From: Legionella sp.
GTDB taxonomy: Bacteria > Pseudomonadota > Gammaproteobacteria > Legionellales > Legionellaceae
Assembly (NCBI GenBank): GCA_013911415.1
Contig: JACETI010000001.1
Coordinates: 372,001 to 436,000, forward strand
Direction of reading: 5' to 3'
Length of the DNA: 64,000 nucleotides
This document shows positions 10,543 to 21,193 of the stretch, in pieces. Made by a program: the position numbers and the translations under genes. The number at the start of each line of letters is the position of its first letter. The first letter of the stretch is position 1. The notes beneath the pieces were generated by a model. It was not told the DNA's origin and searched no databases. It saw only the letters and a program-made list of their open reading frames with translations.

Positions 10543-12238
10543 ATATCTCATTTTCGAGAAGCGTTTCACCTTGACGGATCAAATCTCGAGCATTTGAGCG
10601 AGTTTGATCAGTGATGGTCAGGCCACCCAACATCCTCGCAATTTCATTAATTTTTTCTTGTCTGGTTTGTAAACGCGAAACCTGTGAATAGGTTTGAACA
10701 TTATCCGTATGTTTTTCAACCACGAAATGTTGATTTGCATAAGAAGCAACTTGTGGTTGGTGTGTTACACAAAAAACTTGTAGGCGTTTACCAAGTTGCC
10801 TTAATAATTGCCCAACCATGGCAGCGGTCGCGCCCCCAATCCCTACATCTACTTCATCAAAGAGAAGCGTTGGTGTACTACCTCTTTGCGCAGTAATCAT
10901 TTGAATGGCCAAACTAATTCTTGAAAGCTCCCCGCCGGAAATGATTTTTGCCAGTGACTCTGAACTTGTACCAGGATTTGTGCAAACTTTGTATTCAACT
11001 TTATCAAGACCATGCGGTTGAATGCTGTCGTGCGGAGACACTATAATTTCGAGATAACCTTTTGGCATACCCAGTTCTTTCATCACCGAAGTGATATCTT
11101 GCGATAATTTAAGAGCATATTGTTTTCTAGATTCACTTAACTCTTTGCAAAGGGCTTGATAAGTTTTTAATGCTTTTTCATAAGCAAGGTCTAATTCGAC
11201 AATATCCGATTCTGATTTTTTGAGCACTTCTAATTCGGCATTTAATATATCGCGGTGCTTTACCAACTGGTGAACATCGATTCTGTATTTTCGAGCTGCC
11301 TGATAGAGAATCCCCATCCGACTTTCGACCGCTTCCAAGCGATCGGGATTTACAGAGATTATTTCGGAAAAGCGTTTAATTTCTTCTAAAGCTTCTTCAC
11401 ATTGAATCAATGCATTTTTTAAAAGTTCTTCTCCGTTTTGCAGGCAACTATTTTCCTGGGGCAGCGCATGGAATAATTGAATAGATTCATGCAATTGACC
11501 ACATATCGTTTCTTTTCCTTCACCGCTTAATAATGTCATTAACCGATCAAGCCGCTGCAAGTAATCTTGCGCATGATGCAGGTGCTTATGTTCTTCTTGC
11601 AACTTCGAAGTTTCATTCTCTTCTAAATTAAGTTGAGAAAGTTCTTGTACTTGAAACGCCAGCAAATCTTTTCGGTCATGTTGTTTCATCTGCTGAGATA
11701 ACATCACTTTTTTTTGCTTAATCGAATGGCAATTTTCGTATTGCGTGCGAACCGCTTCCAACAAAGCACCGTGTGAATTTGCACACGCATATCGATCGAG
11801 TAACACCCGATGGGTAGAGACATCCAACAACGTTTGTTGTTGATGTTGCCCATGTATATGTACCAACGTTTCGCTTAATTCACGAACCTTTTGCAGCGGA
11901 AATGGATGCCCATTAATGTAAGATTTCGATCGCCCTTGTGCAAAGATAATTCGTCTCAGTAAAACTGTATCGTCTTCATTCTCTAATTTATGATTTATTA
12001 ACCATTGGGCCGGCTCAGACCCTGAATCTATTTGGAAACAGGCAGTAATATCACATTTTTCTTGCCCGGCTCTAACAACAGAAGCTTCTGCTCGACCACC
12101 TAGCGCAAGCGTCAGTGCATCAATCATAATTGATTTTCCTGCACCAGTTTCACCGGTAAATGCCGTCATCCCCTCAAAAAAATCAAGTTCGAGCTGATCA
12201 ACAATGACAAAATTTTTAACCGAGAGCGTGGTTAGCAT
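10541..12238 (-). CDS. recN: DNA repair protein RecN
   Basis: SMC-like ATPase acting early in recombinational repair of double-strand breaks. The 565-aa protein has the N-terminal Walker A GETGAGKS near residue 29, two coiled-coil stretches around residues 165-230 and 330-380, the ABC signature ISGGELSR near 430, and Walker [13 protein letters not shown] near 460. It overlaps nadK by 7 bp, the nadK-recN order common in Gammaproteobacteria. In E. coli recN is LexA-controlled; I did not see a convincing LexA box upstream, which would in any case lie inside nadK. Confidence 0.97.
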   Translation of the reverse strand: MLTTLSVKNFVIVDQLELDFFEGMTAFTGETGAGKSIMIDALTLALGGRAEASVVRAGQEKCDITACFQIDSGSEPAQWLINHKLENEDDTVLLRRIIFAQGRSKSYINGHPFPLQKVRELSETLVHIHGQHQQQTLLDVSTHRVLLDRYACANSHGALLEAVRTQYENCHSIKQKKVMLSQQMKQHDRKDLLAFQVQELSQLNLEENETSKLQEEHKHLHHAQDYLQRLDRLMTLLSGEGKETICGQLHESIQLFHALPQENSCLQNGEELLKNALIQCEEALEEIKRFSEIISVNPDRLEAVESRMGILYQAARKYRIDVHQLVKHRDILNAELEVLKKSESDIVELDLAYEKALKTYQALCKELSESRKQYALKLSQDITSVMKELGMPKGYLEIIVSPHDSIQPHGLDKVEYKVCTNPGTSSESLAKIISGGELSRISLAIQMITAQRGSTPTLLFDEVDVGIGGATAAMVGQLLRQLGKRLQVFCVTHQPQVASYANQHFVVEKHTDNVQTYSQVSRLQTRQEKINEIARMLGGLTITDQTRSNARDLIRQGETLLENEI

Positions 12239-13128
12239 CGCTCATCCTTATTTCTTGATTCCCATCCTAGTTTACTTCGTAAGGTATCAAAATAATGGTA
12301 GTGCAGCGGATGAAGGAGTCTAAGCTGTTGTGAATTTTTTTGTATCGACACCAATTGCCCAGGTTTGATGAGTTTGGATTCATGACTATCGCAACTCACT
12401 CTTAAATCACAATCATTACTCTTTGCGACTTGAAGATCAATACGAACATCGCCACCCACAACTAATGGACGAGAGCTCAGACTATGGGAGCACATAGGGA
12501 CCAGCATCATGGCATTTAATTGCGGATGCATGATCGGCCCACCCGCAGAAAGTGCATAGGCCGTTGAACCTGTTGGCGTCGAAACAATCATGCCATCGGC
12601 ATGATGGCGACTGACAAAACGGTCATTGATCAGCAAATCAAATTCAATTAAATGCGTTTCATTGCCGCGACCAAGGACCACATCATTGAGTGCGTCCCCT
12701 TGAAAATAAACAGTATCTTGATCATGCACGCGCGTGTGAAGTAAAAACCTATGCTCTTCAACATACCTTCCTTCCAAAACAGCAGAAAGATCTTCTTCAA
12801 GATTTTGAGGCAAGATATCCGTTAGAAACCCGAGCCTTCCACGGTTAATACCAATCACCGGTACATTTACTTTAATTGCCATGCGCGCGGCTGATAAAAG
12901 ACTTCCATCACCGCCAACAACGATAATTAAATCTTGATCTCCCCCCATTGAAGAACGTTCAAGGACGGGAAGATCCATGTCAAAGGAATGAGAAGTATCC
13001 ACATCTAGGAATGTCGACAATTCTCTGGCTTGAAGAAACGTGACCAAGCGCTGCAAACTTTCATTCACGCCTTGATTTGCACGATGTTGTCTTGCGTACA
13101 AAATGACACGTTTGAATTTTTGATTCAT
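12232..13128 (-). CDS. nadK: NAD kinase
   Basis: Phosphorylates NAD to NADP. The 298-aa protein has the GGDGS motif (near residue 74) of the NAD kinase/diacylglycerol kinase fold. It also has NDVVLGRG (the NAD-binding Asn-Asp) and the conserved glycine-rich [21 protein letters not shown]. The N-terminus, [12 protein letters not shown], matches the proteobacterial family. It is coupled to recN downstream and lies 31 bp after typA upstream, so the three may share transcripts. Confidence 0.97.
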   Translation of the reverse strand: MNQKFKRVILYARQHRANQGVNESLQRLVTFLQARELSTFLDVDTSHSFDMDLPVLERSSMGGDQDLIIVVGGDGSLLSAARMAIKVNVPVIGINRGRLGFLTDILPQNLEEDLSAVLEGRYVEEHRFLLHTRVHDQDTVYFQGDALNDVVLGRGNETHLIEFDLLINDRFVSRHHADGMIVSTPTGSTAYALSAGGPIMHPQLNAMMLVPMCSHSLSSRPLVVGGDVRIDLQVAKSNDCDLRVSCDSHESKLIKPGQLVSIQKNSQQLRLLHPLHYHYFDTLRSKLGWESRNKDERC

Positions 13129-13159
13129 GATGTGCGTTTCTAAAATTTCCCTATTCCGC

Positions 13160-14965
13160 TCAACTGGCGCGTTTACGTTCGTGTGCCTTTAATGCCTTTT
13201 TACGTAATCGAATCGACACCGGTGTTACTTCGACGAGTTCATCGTCATCAATAAATTCCAACGCCTGCTCTAAAGATAACTTGATGGGTGGTGTGAGGAT
13301 AATATTTTCATCACTACCCGAGGCACGCATATTTGTTAACTGCTTTTCTTTAGTAACATTCACCACTAAATCATTATCGCGGGAATGAATACCGACAATC
13401 ATTCCCTCATAACAATCTACTTGTGGGCTGATGAACATACGTCCGCGCTCTTGCAAATTAAAAAGCGCAAAACCGCGAGCCATGCCTTGGCAATTGGCAA
13501 TGAGAACACCATTTTTTCGTTTGCCGATTTGCCCACGAAAAGCGGGCCCGTAATGATCATACACGTGGTACATAAGACCAGTGCCTGAGGTGCTGGATAA
13601 AAACTCGGTATGAAAGCCAATTAATCCCCTTGTAGGAATAATATAATCAAGCCGTACACGACCCTTTCCATCTGGAACCATATCTTGCAGTTCACCGCGA
13701 CGTTCACCCAACTTTTCCATGATAACGCCTTGATGACCATCCTCAATGTCGACCGTCAAACGTTCATAGGGTTCTTTTACCTCTTCACCCTCTTGCACCA
13801 AAATTACTTCTGGTTTACAGATGGCAAGTTCAAACCCTTCTCTTCGCATATTTTCAATCAAAATCGACAAATGAAGTTCGCCACGTCCTGATACTCGGAA
13901 TTTATCCGGATCAGGGGTGTCTTCAACGCGCAAGGCCACATTGTGCAAAAGTTCGGTTGCTAATCGTTCTCTTAGTTTTCGACTAGTAACAAATTTTCCT
14001 TCCTTACCTGCAAAGGGTGAATCATTGACTTGGAAAACCATACTGATTGTCGGTTCATCCACCGTCAGCGCCGGCAGTGCTTCAACCTGACTGGGATCAC
14101 ACAAGGTATCGGAAATGTGCAACTGTTCAATACCTGTTATCGCAACGATATCGCCTGCGCTCGCTTCTTCAATCTCAACGCGCTCAAGCCCGTTAAAACC
14201 CAAGAGTTGTAAGAGGCGGCCTGCGCGTATATTTCCTTCCTTATCAATCAACTTAATAGGGGATTTCGCTTGAATTTTGCCACGACTTATACGCCCAATT
14301 CCGATAGTTCCTACATAAGATGAATAATCGAGTGAGCTAATTTGCATTTGAAACGGCCCGGCAATATCTACCGGAGGAGGGGGCACGCGATCAACGATGG
14401 TTTGAAGTAATGCATCCATGTTGTCTGCTTTATTTTCCACATCCAATTGGGCATAGCCATTTAAGGCTGAAGCGTAGACGATGGGAAAATCCAGCTGATC
14501 GTCGGTGGCACCTAAATTATCAAACAAATCAAACACTTGATTAACAACCCAGTCGGGTCGTGCTCCGGGTCTATCAATTTTATTGATTACAACAATGGGT
14601 TTTAGTCCCCTGGCAAAAGCCTTTTGAGTAACAAAGCGCGTTTGTGGCATCGGGCCGTCCACGGCATCGACTAGAAGTAACACACTATCGACCATCGACA
14701 AAATGCGCTCTACTTCACCTCCAAAATCGGCGTGTCCAGGTGTATCCACAATATTGATGCGGTAACCTTGCCAGTGCACAGAGGTATTTTTAGCTAATAT
14801 CGTAATGCCGCGTTCTTTTTCCAAGTCATTGGAATCCATAATCCGTTCGACTTTGGGAGCGCGTTCATCAATGGTTCCTGTTTGCTCAAGCAGTTTATCA
14901 ACCAAGGTTGTTTTACCGTGGTCAACGTGAGCAATAATGGCAACGTTTCGAATTTTTTCAATCAT
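13160..14965 (-). CDS. typA: Ribosome-associated translational GTPase TypA/BipA
   Basis: EF-G-like GTPase that binds ribosomes and supports 50S assembly and growth at low temperature or under stress. The 601-aa length is standard. G1 is AHVDHGKTT (residues 13-21), G2 includes the RGITI stretch, G3 is [14 protein letters not shown], and G4 is NKID. The C-terminal BipA-specific domain includes [10 protein letters not shown]. The gene is the first of the typA-nadK-recN minus-strand series and diverges from the gene at 15098 across about 130 bp. Confidence 0.98.
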   Translation of the reverse strand: MIEKIRNVAIIAHVDHGKTTLVDKLLEQTGTIDERAPKVERIMDSNDLEKERGITILAKNTSVHWQGYRINIVDTPGHADFGGEVERILSMVDSVLLLVDAVDGPMPQTRFVTQKAFARGLKPIVVINKIDRPGARPDWVVNQVFDLFDNLGATDDQLDFPIVYASALNGYAQLDVENKADNMDALLQTIVDRVPPPPVDIAGPFQMQISSLDYSSYVGTIGIGRISRGKIQAKSPIKLIDKEGNIRAGRLLQLLGFNGLERVEIEEASAGDIVAITGIEQLHISDTLCDPSQVEALPALTVDEPTISMVFQVNDSPFAGKEGKFVTSRKLRERLATELLHNVALRVEDTPDPDKFRVSGRGELHLSILIENMRREGFELAICKPEVILVQEGEEVKEPYERLTVDIEDGHQGVIMEKLGERRGELQDMVPDGKGRVRLDYIIPTRGLIGFHTEFLSSTSGTGLMYHVYDHYGPAFRGQIGKRKNGVLIANCQGMARGFALFNLQERGRMFISPQVDCYEGMIVGIHSRDNDLVVNVTKEKQLTNMRASGSDENIILTPPIKLSLEQALEFIDDDELVEVTPVSIRLRKKALKAHERKRAS

Positions 14966-15097
14966 AGTAATTTATTATACACCGTTTTTTAATCCGTGGA
15001 GGGGTAAAAAAAACAATAGAGGACAAAATCCTTGGAGAAGGATTGGTATGCAACTTGCTAAATTAACAGTAAAAGCCTAAGAATGGAAGGGGATACA

Positions 15098-15610
15098 ATG
15101 AAATCATTGATTCTACATCCCACTGAAATTTGCCAATGGCATGCCTTAGTGAACGAAGCGCAGGTCAATTCTCAACGGTTATTGAGTCTTGATATGGAAA
15201 GCTACCTTGTTTTCTTGCTTATGCGCTTCTCACACGGCCCTGAGCTCATCGAATCGGTGCTTGGGTTAGATTTCCTTGACGCGATGAGTTCGGCTGGCAT
15301 CAATCAAATTGAGCGCTTTAAAGAGGTGGGTGATAAAAGTTTACTTTTTTCAGGTCTATTTCCAGGACTGGCACGTAAAAGACATGTCAGTCTAGGTTAT
15401 TTTTCTCAGATTGGTCAAACTGCCTACCTTGCCGTCAGCGAGCGCTACGACGATAAGAATGCTGAACTTTACTCGCAGCTCAGTCATCAATTCCTTTCCT
15501 TACAAAAAGTATTGCAAGCCGTAAGAAATCATCCCTTTCCTTTGCTAGATATATCTCAAGATGATGAAATTATATCTTTTGACGTTAATTTTAAACAAAG
15601 AAACCAATAG
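15098..15610 (+). CDS. Conserved-type hypothetical protein, 170 aa
   Basis: I do not recognise a named family. The 170-aa product is mostly helical and soluble, with a short hydrophobic MESYLVFLLMRFSHG segment near residue 35. I place the start at ATG 15098, because GGAAGGGG lies 5-6 bp upstream; the alternative ATG at 15083 would contain this ribosome site within the coding sequence. The gene diverges from typA and faces the AT-rich repeat region. Normal-looking codon content and a good ribosome site argue that it is real. Confidence 0.75.
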   Translation: MKSLILHPTEICQWHALVNEAQVNSQRLLSLDMESYLVFLLMRFSHGPELIESVLGLDFLDAMSSAGINQIERFKEVGDKSLLFSGLFPGLARKRHVSLGYFSQIGQTAYLAVSERYDDKNAELYSQLSHQFLSLQKVLQAVRNHPFPLLDISQDDEIISFDVNFKQRNQ

Positions 15611-15619
15611 ATAAACTTC

Positions 15620-16260
15620 TACCTGTGTAAAAGTGTATGAATAATTTGGCAATAAGAAGGGTGTAAATACTGTATGAAATCATCTTTGGCCGTTAAACTT
15701 TTTAAATCACTCAGGTTATACAGAAGAATAAAGACGTAGTTTCGACAGAATAAGATCTTTGTAACTTTTTCAATTAAGAGAGAAAAAACAACCTATCCAC
15801 AGAATTAGCGGATCTATATAATAATAAGTAAATATAATAAATAGTATTATTATATTTATGCCGCATCCTCGAGCCACAACTCTCAAGAACTGTTTAAAAA
15901 AGAACCGACACTCAAGTTGATCACTATTTATCCAAAACCAGCAAACGCTCATGATGACTTTTTTAGTTAGTAATTAAACAATTATTCATTGGTTAAAAAT
16001 AAACAAAGATGTCCGCGTGGATCTGTGTATAAGACAAAGAATAATCTGGCGATAAGAAGGGAATAAACTTGGGATGAAAGTGAGTGCTGACAAAAATTGT
16101 ACAAATTAATTTTAGTTATTGAGACCCATTTCGCAGTCTTTCAACATAAAAAAAAGGCGGTAACCGCCTATAAAACAAATAGAATAAATGATTATCCACA
16201 GAAAATGGGGGGCTATATAACAATAAGCTTTATATATAAGTAATATAATTATATTTATAC
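15620..16260. repeat. Two diverged copies of a DnaA-box-containing AT-rich unit
   Basis: The gap of about 700 bp after the gene ending at 15610 has no convincing reading frame. It holds two related units offset by 399-400 bp. Unit A has TGTGTAAAA (15624-15632), then GAATAATTTGGCAATAAGAA, then CTATCCACAG (15793) followed by a TATATAA-rich tract to about 15860. Unit B has TGTGTATAA (16024-16032), GAATAATCTGGCGATAAGAA, TTATCCACAG (16192) and another TATATAA/TATTTAT tract to about 16260. TTATCCACA and TTATACACA (minus strand at 16024) both match the DnaA box TTATNCACA exactly; the others differ by one base. Several GATC sites also occur. A replication-initiator binding region is one reading; a decayed tandem duplication is another. 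Confidence 0.65.
16148..16169 (-). terminator. Rho-independent terminator for the membrane-protein gene
   Basis: On the minus strand AGGCGG-TTA-CCGCCT (16155-16169) forms a 6-bp GC-rich stem with a 3-nt loop and runs straight into eight T residues (16148-16155). It lies about 140 bp beyond the stop of the gene at 16306-18057 and is one of the best intrinsic terminators in the window. Confidence 0.85.
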
Positions 16261-16305
16261 GATAAAAATGTCCATACTTATTAGCACAGACATTTATTTA
16301 CCTCG

Positions 16306-18057
16306 TTAAGCGTTAGGTCGTGCAAAGAAATCTAAGTCGTCTTCAATTTCAACCCGCTCTTTCATTGATGAGTTGTTTGCCGCATTAAACATCGTTAATC
16401 CATGTGGCTTTGCAAATGAAAAAGATCTCGGTGAATACAAACCATGATCAATTTTCTCTTCCTCCGATATTTCAGAACGTTTAGATGCATTCGGTGTTTT
16501 ATCGAAATAAATAGGATTAGAAGTATTTGAAATTGAATCACTGGAGGCTTCTAACGATCTAATATGCACAGGTCGAGATTTTTTTGAGAATAATTGACCG
16601 AGTTTGATTGCGGTTATTTCCCATAGCTTGGAGAGTCCGGCTAGCGGTAGAAATAACGCAGTTAAGAATTTCATCGGTAAATCTTGATCTTCTGTAGCCT
16701 TGTTTTCTTTCGGTGGAGAAAAAAAGTAACTCAAATCACCGAGCCCTTCAAACAGAATACTTAAGCCGATGGAAACAGACTCAGGTATTCTGGGAACTCG
16801 GGCAGTGCTAACACCTGTACTCACCAAATGGCCTAGAAACAACATAATGCGAAGGGGTGTAAATGTACAAACTAAAAGTAATCGGAAGGGATTAAGCAGT
16901 TGCAGCATATTTTCTCTTACCCAAAGATCGTGCAGTCTTTGTTTCATTCTCTGAAAGGAAGCCTGTACGTTTTGTGAGAATGATGTTTGATTTTCAGGAT
17001 GGTTCGAAAAAAGCCCTAACAACGTTAAAGATGACGTTGCGTTTTCTAAACTCGTTATCAAAGAAACGATCCCAACCAAAATAGGATTGAATATCTCCAT
17101 TACAAAGGTGGGAATACGCAAAAGTTGAGACAGAGGACGTGTATCTTTGGCGATGGTCCACCATGTTCCAGCTGTGCAAAGAGTCATGGCTAAGGTCAGC
17201 GCAACTAATCCGATCGCGGTCATTCCTTGTAGTGCCGTTCGAACAGAAAAACCTTCTGCGAATAAATTTTTCATTTTTTCAACCCAATGTTGAAACGTTT
17301 CATGATTAATAAAATTGTTCATCAGGTTATATGTGACTAATCCATAGGCAACGGCAGAAATGAAAGCCATGGGCAGAACGATAGCTGGGACAATTGCAAG
17401 TGGAAGGGTCATGAAAAATGGGATGGTTGTAATGGCTTCTAAGAGAAGATATATCGTACCTACGCCCATTAATGCGGATCCAACGACACAGATCCCTGTC
17501 AAAAGACGCAATATCGATCGATTTTTATCTCTTTTTTGTATTACTTTTTCAACGTCATTTTCTAACAACCATTTTTTTAATGTAGCTGCGTCGAAAGATG
17601 TAGGTATTTTGTCCTTTGGAGACAAGCTAAGATCAAATATAATTTTCGCACATAATTGTTCCATTGCACGCATCTTTTCTTTGATCTCTTTTTTTTCTTT
17701 ATTATCTTTATTTTTTTGATTTTTGTATTCTTTCAGTTTAATAGATTCATCCAGATATTCAACAAAAAATGGAGGCAAATTTTGCGCAGGAACCTTGTGA
17801 ATAATTGTATCCATATACTGACGGGCAAGATAATTTTCATTGTAATGTTTGGTTGATATTTTTTTGAGAGCACCTCTTATATTTTTTAAATAAATCTCAC
17901 CTTCGTAAAGTTCTAATAAAGCAACCGAACCAATTGCTACCGGTAAGACAGGCCACAAAGCATACATTCCACTAAAACTTAAAAGCCCTTCAATGAGACT
18001 TGCACCAACGGTCAAAGAGCCCACAAAAAGATGATGAGGAATTTCTTTTATTCGCAT
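16306..18057 (-). CDS. Multi-pass membrane protein of unknown function, Fur-box controlled
   Basis: I do not recognise this 583-aa protein. Hydrophobic segments lie near residues 9-49, 183-244, 275-302, 318-337 and around 390-415. They are separated by a charged Lys/Glu-rich stretch (105-130) and followed by a polar Ser-rich tail of about 130 aa. The last 20 residues include the acidic run ERVEIEDDLD, which resembles the E-block found in some Dot/Icm effectors; this is an inference, not proof of secretion. No Shine-Dalgarno sequence is obvious. A sigma-70 promoter overlapped by a Fur box sits just upstream and a strong terminator follows, so it is a single-gene iron-responsive unit. Confidence 0.8.
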   Translation of the reverse strand: MRIKEIPHHLFVGSLTVGASLIEGLLSFSGMYALWPVLPVAIGSVALLELYEGEIYLKNIRGALKKISTKHYNENYLARQYMDTIIHKVPAQNLPPFFVEYLDESIKLKEYKNQKNKDNKEKKEIKEKMRAMEQLCAKIIFDLSLSPKDKIPTSFDAATLKKWLLENDVEKVIQKRDKNRSILRLLTGICVVGSALMGVGTIYLLLEAITTIPFFMTLPLAIVPAIVLPMAFISAVAYGLVTYNLMNNFINHETFQHWVEKMKNLFAEGFSVRTALQGMTAIGLVALTLAMTLCTAGTWWTIAKDTRPLSQLLRIPTFVMEIFNPILVGIVSLITSLENATSSLTLLGLFSNHPENQTSFSQNVQASFQRMKQRLHDLWVRENMLQLLNPFRLLLVCTFTPLRIMLFLGHLVSTGVSTARVPRIPESVSIGLSILFEGLGDLSYFFSPPKENKATEDQDLPMKFLTALFLPLAGLSKLWEITAIKLGQLFSKKSRPVHIRSLEASSDSISNTSNPIYFDKTPNASKRSEISEEEKIDHGLYSPRSFSFAKPHGLTMFNAANNSSMKERVEIEDDLDFFARPNA

Positions 18058-18090
18058 AGTAATTTATTTGCACTAATTAAGGGGATTCTC

Positions 18091-18123
18091 ACTTTATTAC
18101 AAATGAGAATGATTATCAATAAC
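18091..18123 (-). promoter_or_regulatory. Fur box overlapping a promoter
   Basis: On the minus strand, 18123-18105 matches the 19-bp Fur consensus (GATAATGATAATCATTATC) at 16 of 19 positions, including an unbroken 11-base core TGATAATCATT. It overlaps a promoter with -35 TTGATA (18114-18119), a 17-bp spacer and -10 TAAAGT (18091-18096), about 35 bp upstream of the start of the 583-aa membrane protein. Fur binding here would occlude RNA polymerase, predicting induction under iron limitation. Confidence 0.75.
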
Positions 18124-18451
18124 ATGTTGAAAAAAATATATACGATTTTTTCTTCTTAAGAAAAAAATAATTTTATCAATAAGATAGAAGTTTGCTGTGG
18201 TGTTCGTTCTTCATTGTTTTTTAAGTAATTCAATTGTTAATGTGGTGAATTTGCTAATGCCCCCTTTTGATTTTCAATGAACAACCTTTGACTGGGATAA
18301 AGGCGACTCGATAAGGTATTTGGATCCTTCGGTACAAAATAATAAAGTTGAATGATAGCGCTCGCTTTTTTGGCTGTAGCGGTTATAGGAATTGTTTATG
18401 TTATGATAAGTTTTTTTACGACCGAGTATATTTTTTTCATAAGGACTGAAT
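18124..18451. other. Intergenic spacer between divergent genes
   Basis: This part of the divergent gap holds AT-rich sequence including an imperfect inverted repeat (TTCTT/AAGAA, near 18150-18170). Short frames on both strands overlap each other and lack ribosome sites, so I do not call a gene. It must carry the promoter of the M28 peptidase, but I see no clear pair of hexamers. Confidence 0.5.
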
Positions 18452-19756
18452 ATGTACCGATATTTCTTTTTGACAAGCTTAGTCATTTTAACGAGCTCCA
18501 CCAGTCAATTATTTTTGGGCGATGCATTGGCTCAAAAAATGGTGAATTCTGAAAAGTTACTAAAGGTAAATGAAGAACCAAAACAACAAATTCAAATTAC
18601 CCAATGCTTGGCTTCTCAACTGAGTAATCGTTTTACCATCTTGTCTGAAAATGAACAATTTAAATTGATTGAGGTAAGCTCATCTGATTTAAGAGCAGTT
18701 AGTTTATTGGCTGATAAGTTCAACTGTGGGCGTTTTATAAACCGAAGCAGTGTATTTAAGCATGCAAAAAACAGGGTGGAAAAAGAAAATTTGGCTCAAC
18801 ATTTTTTAGCGCAAGTAAACAGAGCAAAAGTGCTAGAAAAGAAAACAACCTATGAAATTAAACATCCAGAAGAAGTGAACCGTGCTCTGTTAGAAATCAA
18901 TTCAGCTTCAATTGTCCACACCCTGACACACCTCGTTTCTTATTATAATCGCTCTGCTTACACCAAAAGAGGTTTAGAAGTTGCCCAATGGTTAAAAAAA
19001 GAAGTAGACAATCTTGCAAAGGCTAATCATCGTACAGATGTATCCACCTATTTTGTTGCCACCGGTCAATTCTATAAACAGCCGTCTTTAGTCACTGTGA
19101 TTGGAAAAGATTTAAAAGAACCGGCGATTGTTCTGGGCGCTCATATGGATACACTCGATGGTGAGATAATAGGGCCAGGAGATAGCGACGTTGGTAATGG
19201 ATCTTCAAGATTCGATGAAAAGATGCCAGGAGCTGGAGATGACGGCAGTGGATCGTCAAGTCTTATGGAGATTACCCGTGTTTTAATGGCATCGAACATG
19301 GAATTCAAGCGCCCTATCTACTTGATTTGGTATGCTGCTGAAGAATTGGGATTAATCGGTTCACAACAAGTGGTCCGCGATTTTCAGAAGAAATCTATTC
19401 CTGTGAAGGCGGTAGTTCAATTTGATATGACTGGGTTTCGCAATGATGCTTCTGATCCAACGATGTGGATTTTCCAAGATTATACCGATCAATCATTGTC
19501 TAATTATCTGGAAAAATTAATTGAAACATATATTAAAGTTCCCGTTGCTTATTCACATTGTGGTTATGGATGTAGTGATCACGCCTCGTGGATGGAAAAA
19601 GGCATTCCCGCTGCTTTTCCTTGTGAAACAAGTTTTGAAGAGCACAACCCGTACATCCATACAAAAAAAGATACAATGGATAGACTAAACGTGGAACACA
19701 TGACTAATTTTGCAAAATTAGGCCTTTCTTTTGCCATTGAACAAGGTATTGACTAG
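18452..19756 (+). CDS. Secreted M28-family zinc aminopeptidase
   Basis: Predicted exported leucyl-type aminopeptidase. A signal peptide covers about residues 1-27, ending in DALA. The catalytic M28 domain starts near residue 200. Zinc ligands and catalytic residues are visible as H231 (GAHMDT), D263/D264 (AGDDGSGS), E297-E298 (AAEELG), D325 (QFDMTG) and H403 (HTKKDT). The 434-aa length fits pro-form secreted aminopeptidases such as those of Vibrio and the Legionella LapA/LapB enzymes, with residues 28-150 as a propeptide. AAGGA lies 8 bp upstream of the ATG. It ends 5 bp before mnmE and may be co-transcribed with it. Confidence 0.92.
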   Translation: MYRYFFLTSLVILTSSTSQLFLGDALAQKMVNSEKLLKVNEEPKQQIQITQCLASQLSNRFTILSENEQFKLIEVSSSDLRAVSLLADKFNCGRFINRSSVFKHAKNRVEKENLAQHFLAQVNRAKVLEKKTTYEIKHPEEVNRALLEINSASIVHTLTHLVSYYNRSAYTKRGLEVAQWLKKEVDNLAKANHRTDVSTYFVATGQFYKQPSLVTVIGKDLKEPAIVLGAHMDTLDGEIIGPGDSDVGNGSSRFDEKMPGAGDDGSGSSSLMEITRVLMASNMEFKRPIYLIWYAAEELGLIGSQQVVRDFQKKSIPVKAVVQFDMTGFRNDASDPTMWIFQDYTDQSLSNYLEKLIETYIKVPVAYSHCGYGCSDHASWMEKGIPAAFPCETSFEEHNPYIHTKKDTMDRLNVEHMTNFAKLGLSFAIEQGID

Positions 19757-19761
19757 TTAGA

Positions 19762-21108
19762 ATGTTGAAAAATCAAGAAACAATCGTTGCTATCTCGACC
19801 CCTCCTGGAAGAGGAGGGATCGGGATTGTGCGTTTATCAGGTCCTTTGTCGTATTCGATAGCTTTAAGTATTAACGAACAAAAGCCATTGCAGCCGAAAG
19901 TAGCTACTTATTGTTTCTTCAAGGATCAGCACAACGAACTTATTGATACGGGATTGGCCCTTTTTTTTAAAGCGCCCCATTCTTTTACTGGCGAAGACGT
20001 TGTTGAATTTCAACTGCATGGTTCACCTTTTGTTTTGGATCAAGTGATCAGTGAAACATTACGATCAGGGGCAAGGTTAGCCCGCCCTGGAGAATTTTCT
20101 GAGCGTGCTTTTCTGAATGATAAGATAGACTTAGCCCAGGCAGAGGCTGTACATGACTTGATTCATGCACATTCTCAAACGGCAGCACGTTTTGCGGTGC
20201 GCTCTCTGCAAGGCGAATTTTCAAAAAGAATAGAGGCGCTTAATAAGCGTTTGATTCATCTACGCTTGTTTGTCGAAGCTTCTATCGATTTTTCTGAAGA
20301 AGAAATCGATTTCTTGAATCGTGACCATATTAGCAATGCACTGAGTGAATGTGTGCATATTCTTGAGGAAATTCGAGCTTCTGCTTTCCAAGGGAGTTTA
20401 TTGAGGGAAGGTCTAACCCTAGTCATTGCAGGTCGTCCCAATGCTGGAAAATCAACATTAATGAATTTACTTGCCGGTAAAGAGGTAGCTATTGTTACGG
20501 ATATTGCAGGTACTACCCGTGATTTAATGCGTGAAAGTATTTCTATGGACGATATCCCCCTTCACCTCGTTGATACGGCAGGATTGCGTGAAAGCCAAGA
20601 TCGGGTTGAACAAGAAGGGATCCGCCGAGCTTGGGACGCAGTCAGAAAAGCAGATATTTTACTAGTGGTTATAGATGCTAATAATCAAGGTGATGAGATG
20701 ACCCTTGATGGGGTTATCTCAGAGGCCCTACCTGAAGATATTCCTCAAATCTGTGTGATGAATAAAATTGATTTAGCGAAGATTTCTGCTAAAGTGCACA
20801 ATAATCAGGTTTTTATGTCTGCACAAACAAAAGAAGGCTTTGATTTACTCAAAGAACAAATAAAACGTTGTGCAGGTTATCAGCCAGTCGAAGGTCAATT
20901 TTTAGCCAGAAGAAGGCATCTAGATGCCTTAAGCCGTACTTCCGATTATTTAGTTAACGGTCAGACACAGTGGCAGATAGCTAAGGCTGGTGAGCTTTTA
21001 GCAGAAGATTTACGTCTCGCACACCGTGCGCTGGGTGAAATTACAGGCGAATTCTCTTCAGATGATTTATTGGGTGAAATCTTTTCAAATTTTTGCATAG
21101 GCAAATAA
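19762..21108 (+). CDS. mnmE: tRNA modification GTPase MnmE (TrmE)
   Basis: With MnmG it forms the 5-carboxymethylaminomethyl group at U34 of several tRNAs. The 448-aa protein has the N-terminal folate-binding domain, a helical domain and an inserted G domain: Walker [10 protein letters not shown] at 224-232, TDIAGTTRD as the switch/K-loop region, DTAGLR as G3 and NKID as G4. It ends with the obligatory FCIGK, whose Cys is functionally required. In many bacteria mnmE sits near yidC or mnmG close to the origin; here neither is adjacent, and an aminopeptidase and an LRR protein flank it. Confidence 0.98.
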   Translation: MLKNQETIVAISTPPGRGGIGIVRLSGPLSYSIALSINEQKPLQPKVATYCFFKDQHNELIDTGLALFFKAPHSFTGEDVVEFQLHGSPFVLDQVISETLRSGARLARPGEFSERAFLNDKIDLAQAEAVHDLIHAHSQTAARFAVRSLQGEFSKRIEALNKRLIHLRLFVEASIDFSEEEIDFLNRDHISNALSECVHILEEIRASAFQGSLLREGLTLVIAGRPNAGKSTLMNLLAGKEVAIVTDIAGTTRDLMRESISMDDIPLHLVDTAGLRESQDRVEQEGIRRAWDAVRKADILLVVIDANNQGDEMTLDGVISEALPEDIPQICVMNKIDLAKISAKVHNNQVFMSAQTKEGFDLLKEQIKRCAGYQPVEGQFLARRRHLDALSRTSDYLVNGQTQWQIAKAGELLAEDLRLAHRALGEITGEFSSDDLLGEIFSNFCIGK

Positions 21109-21193
21109 ATTCCCCTATATTCCCTACGTCTGTGATTCTTTAAATTGTCACTAAGTTTCAATATAGTTGATTTTTTCATAGGCGATTATAAGA

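Noticed and set aside
18274-18552. Short reading frames on both strands in the gap before the aminopeptidase
   Set aside because: They overlap each other or the true gene start, have no ribosome site and show low-complexity composition.
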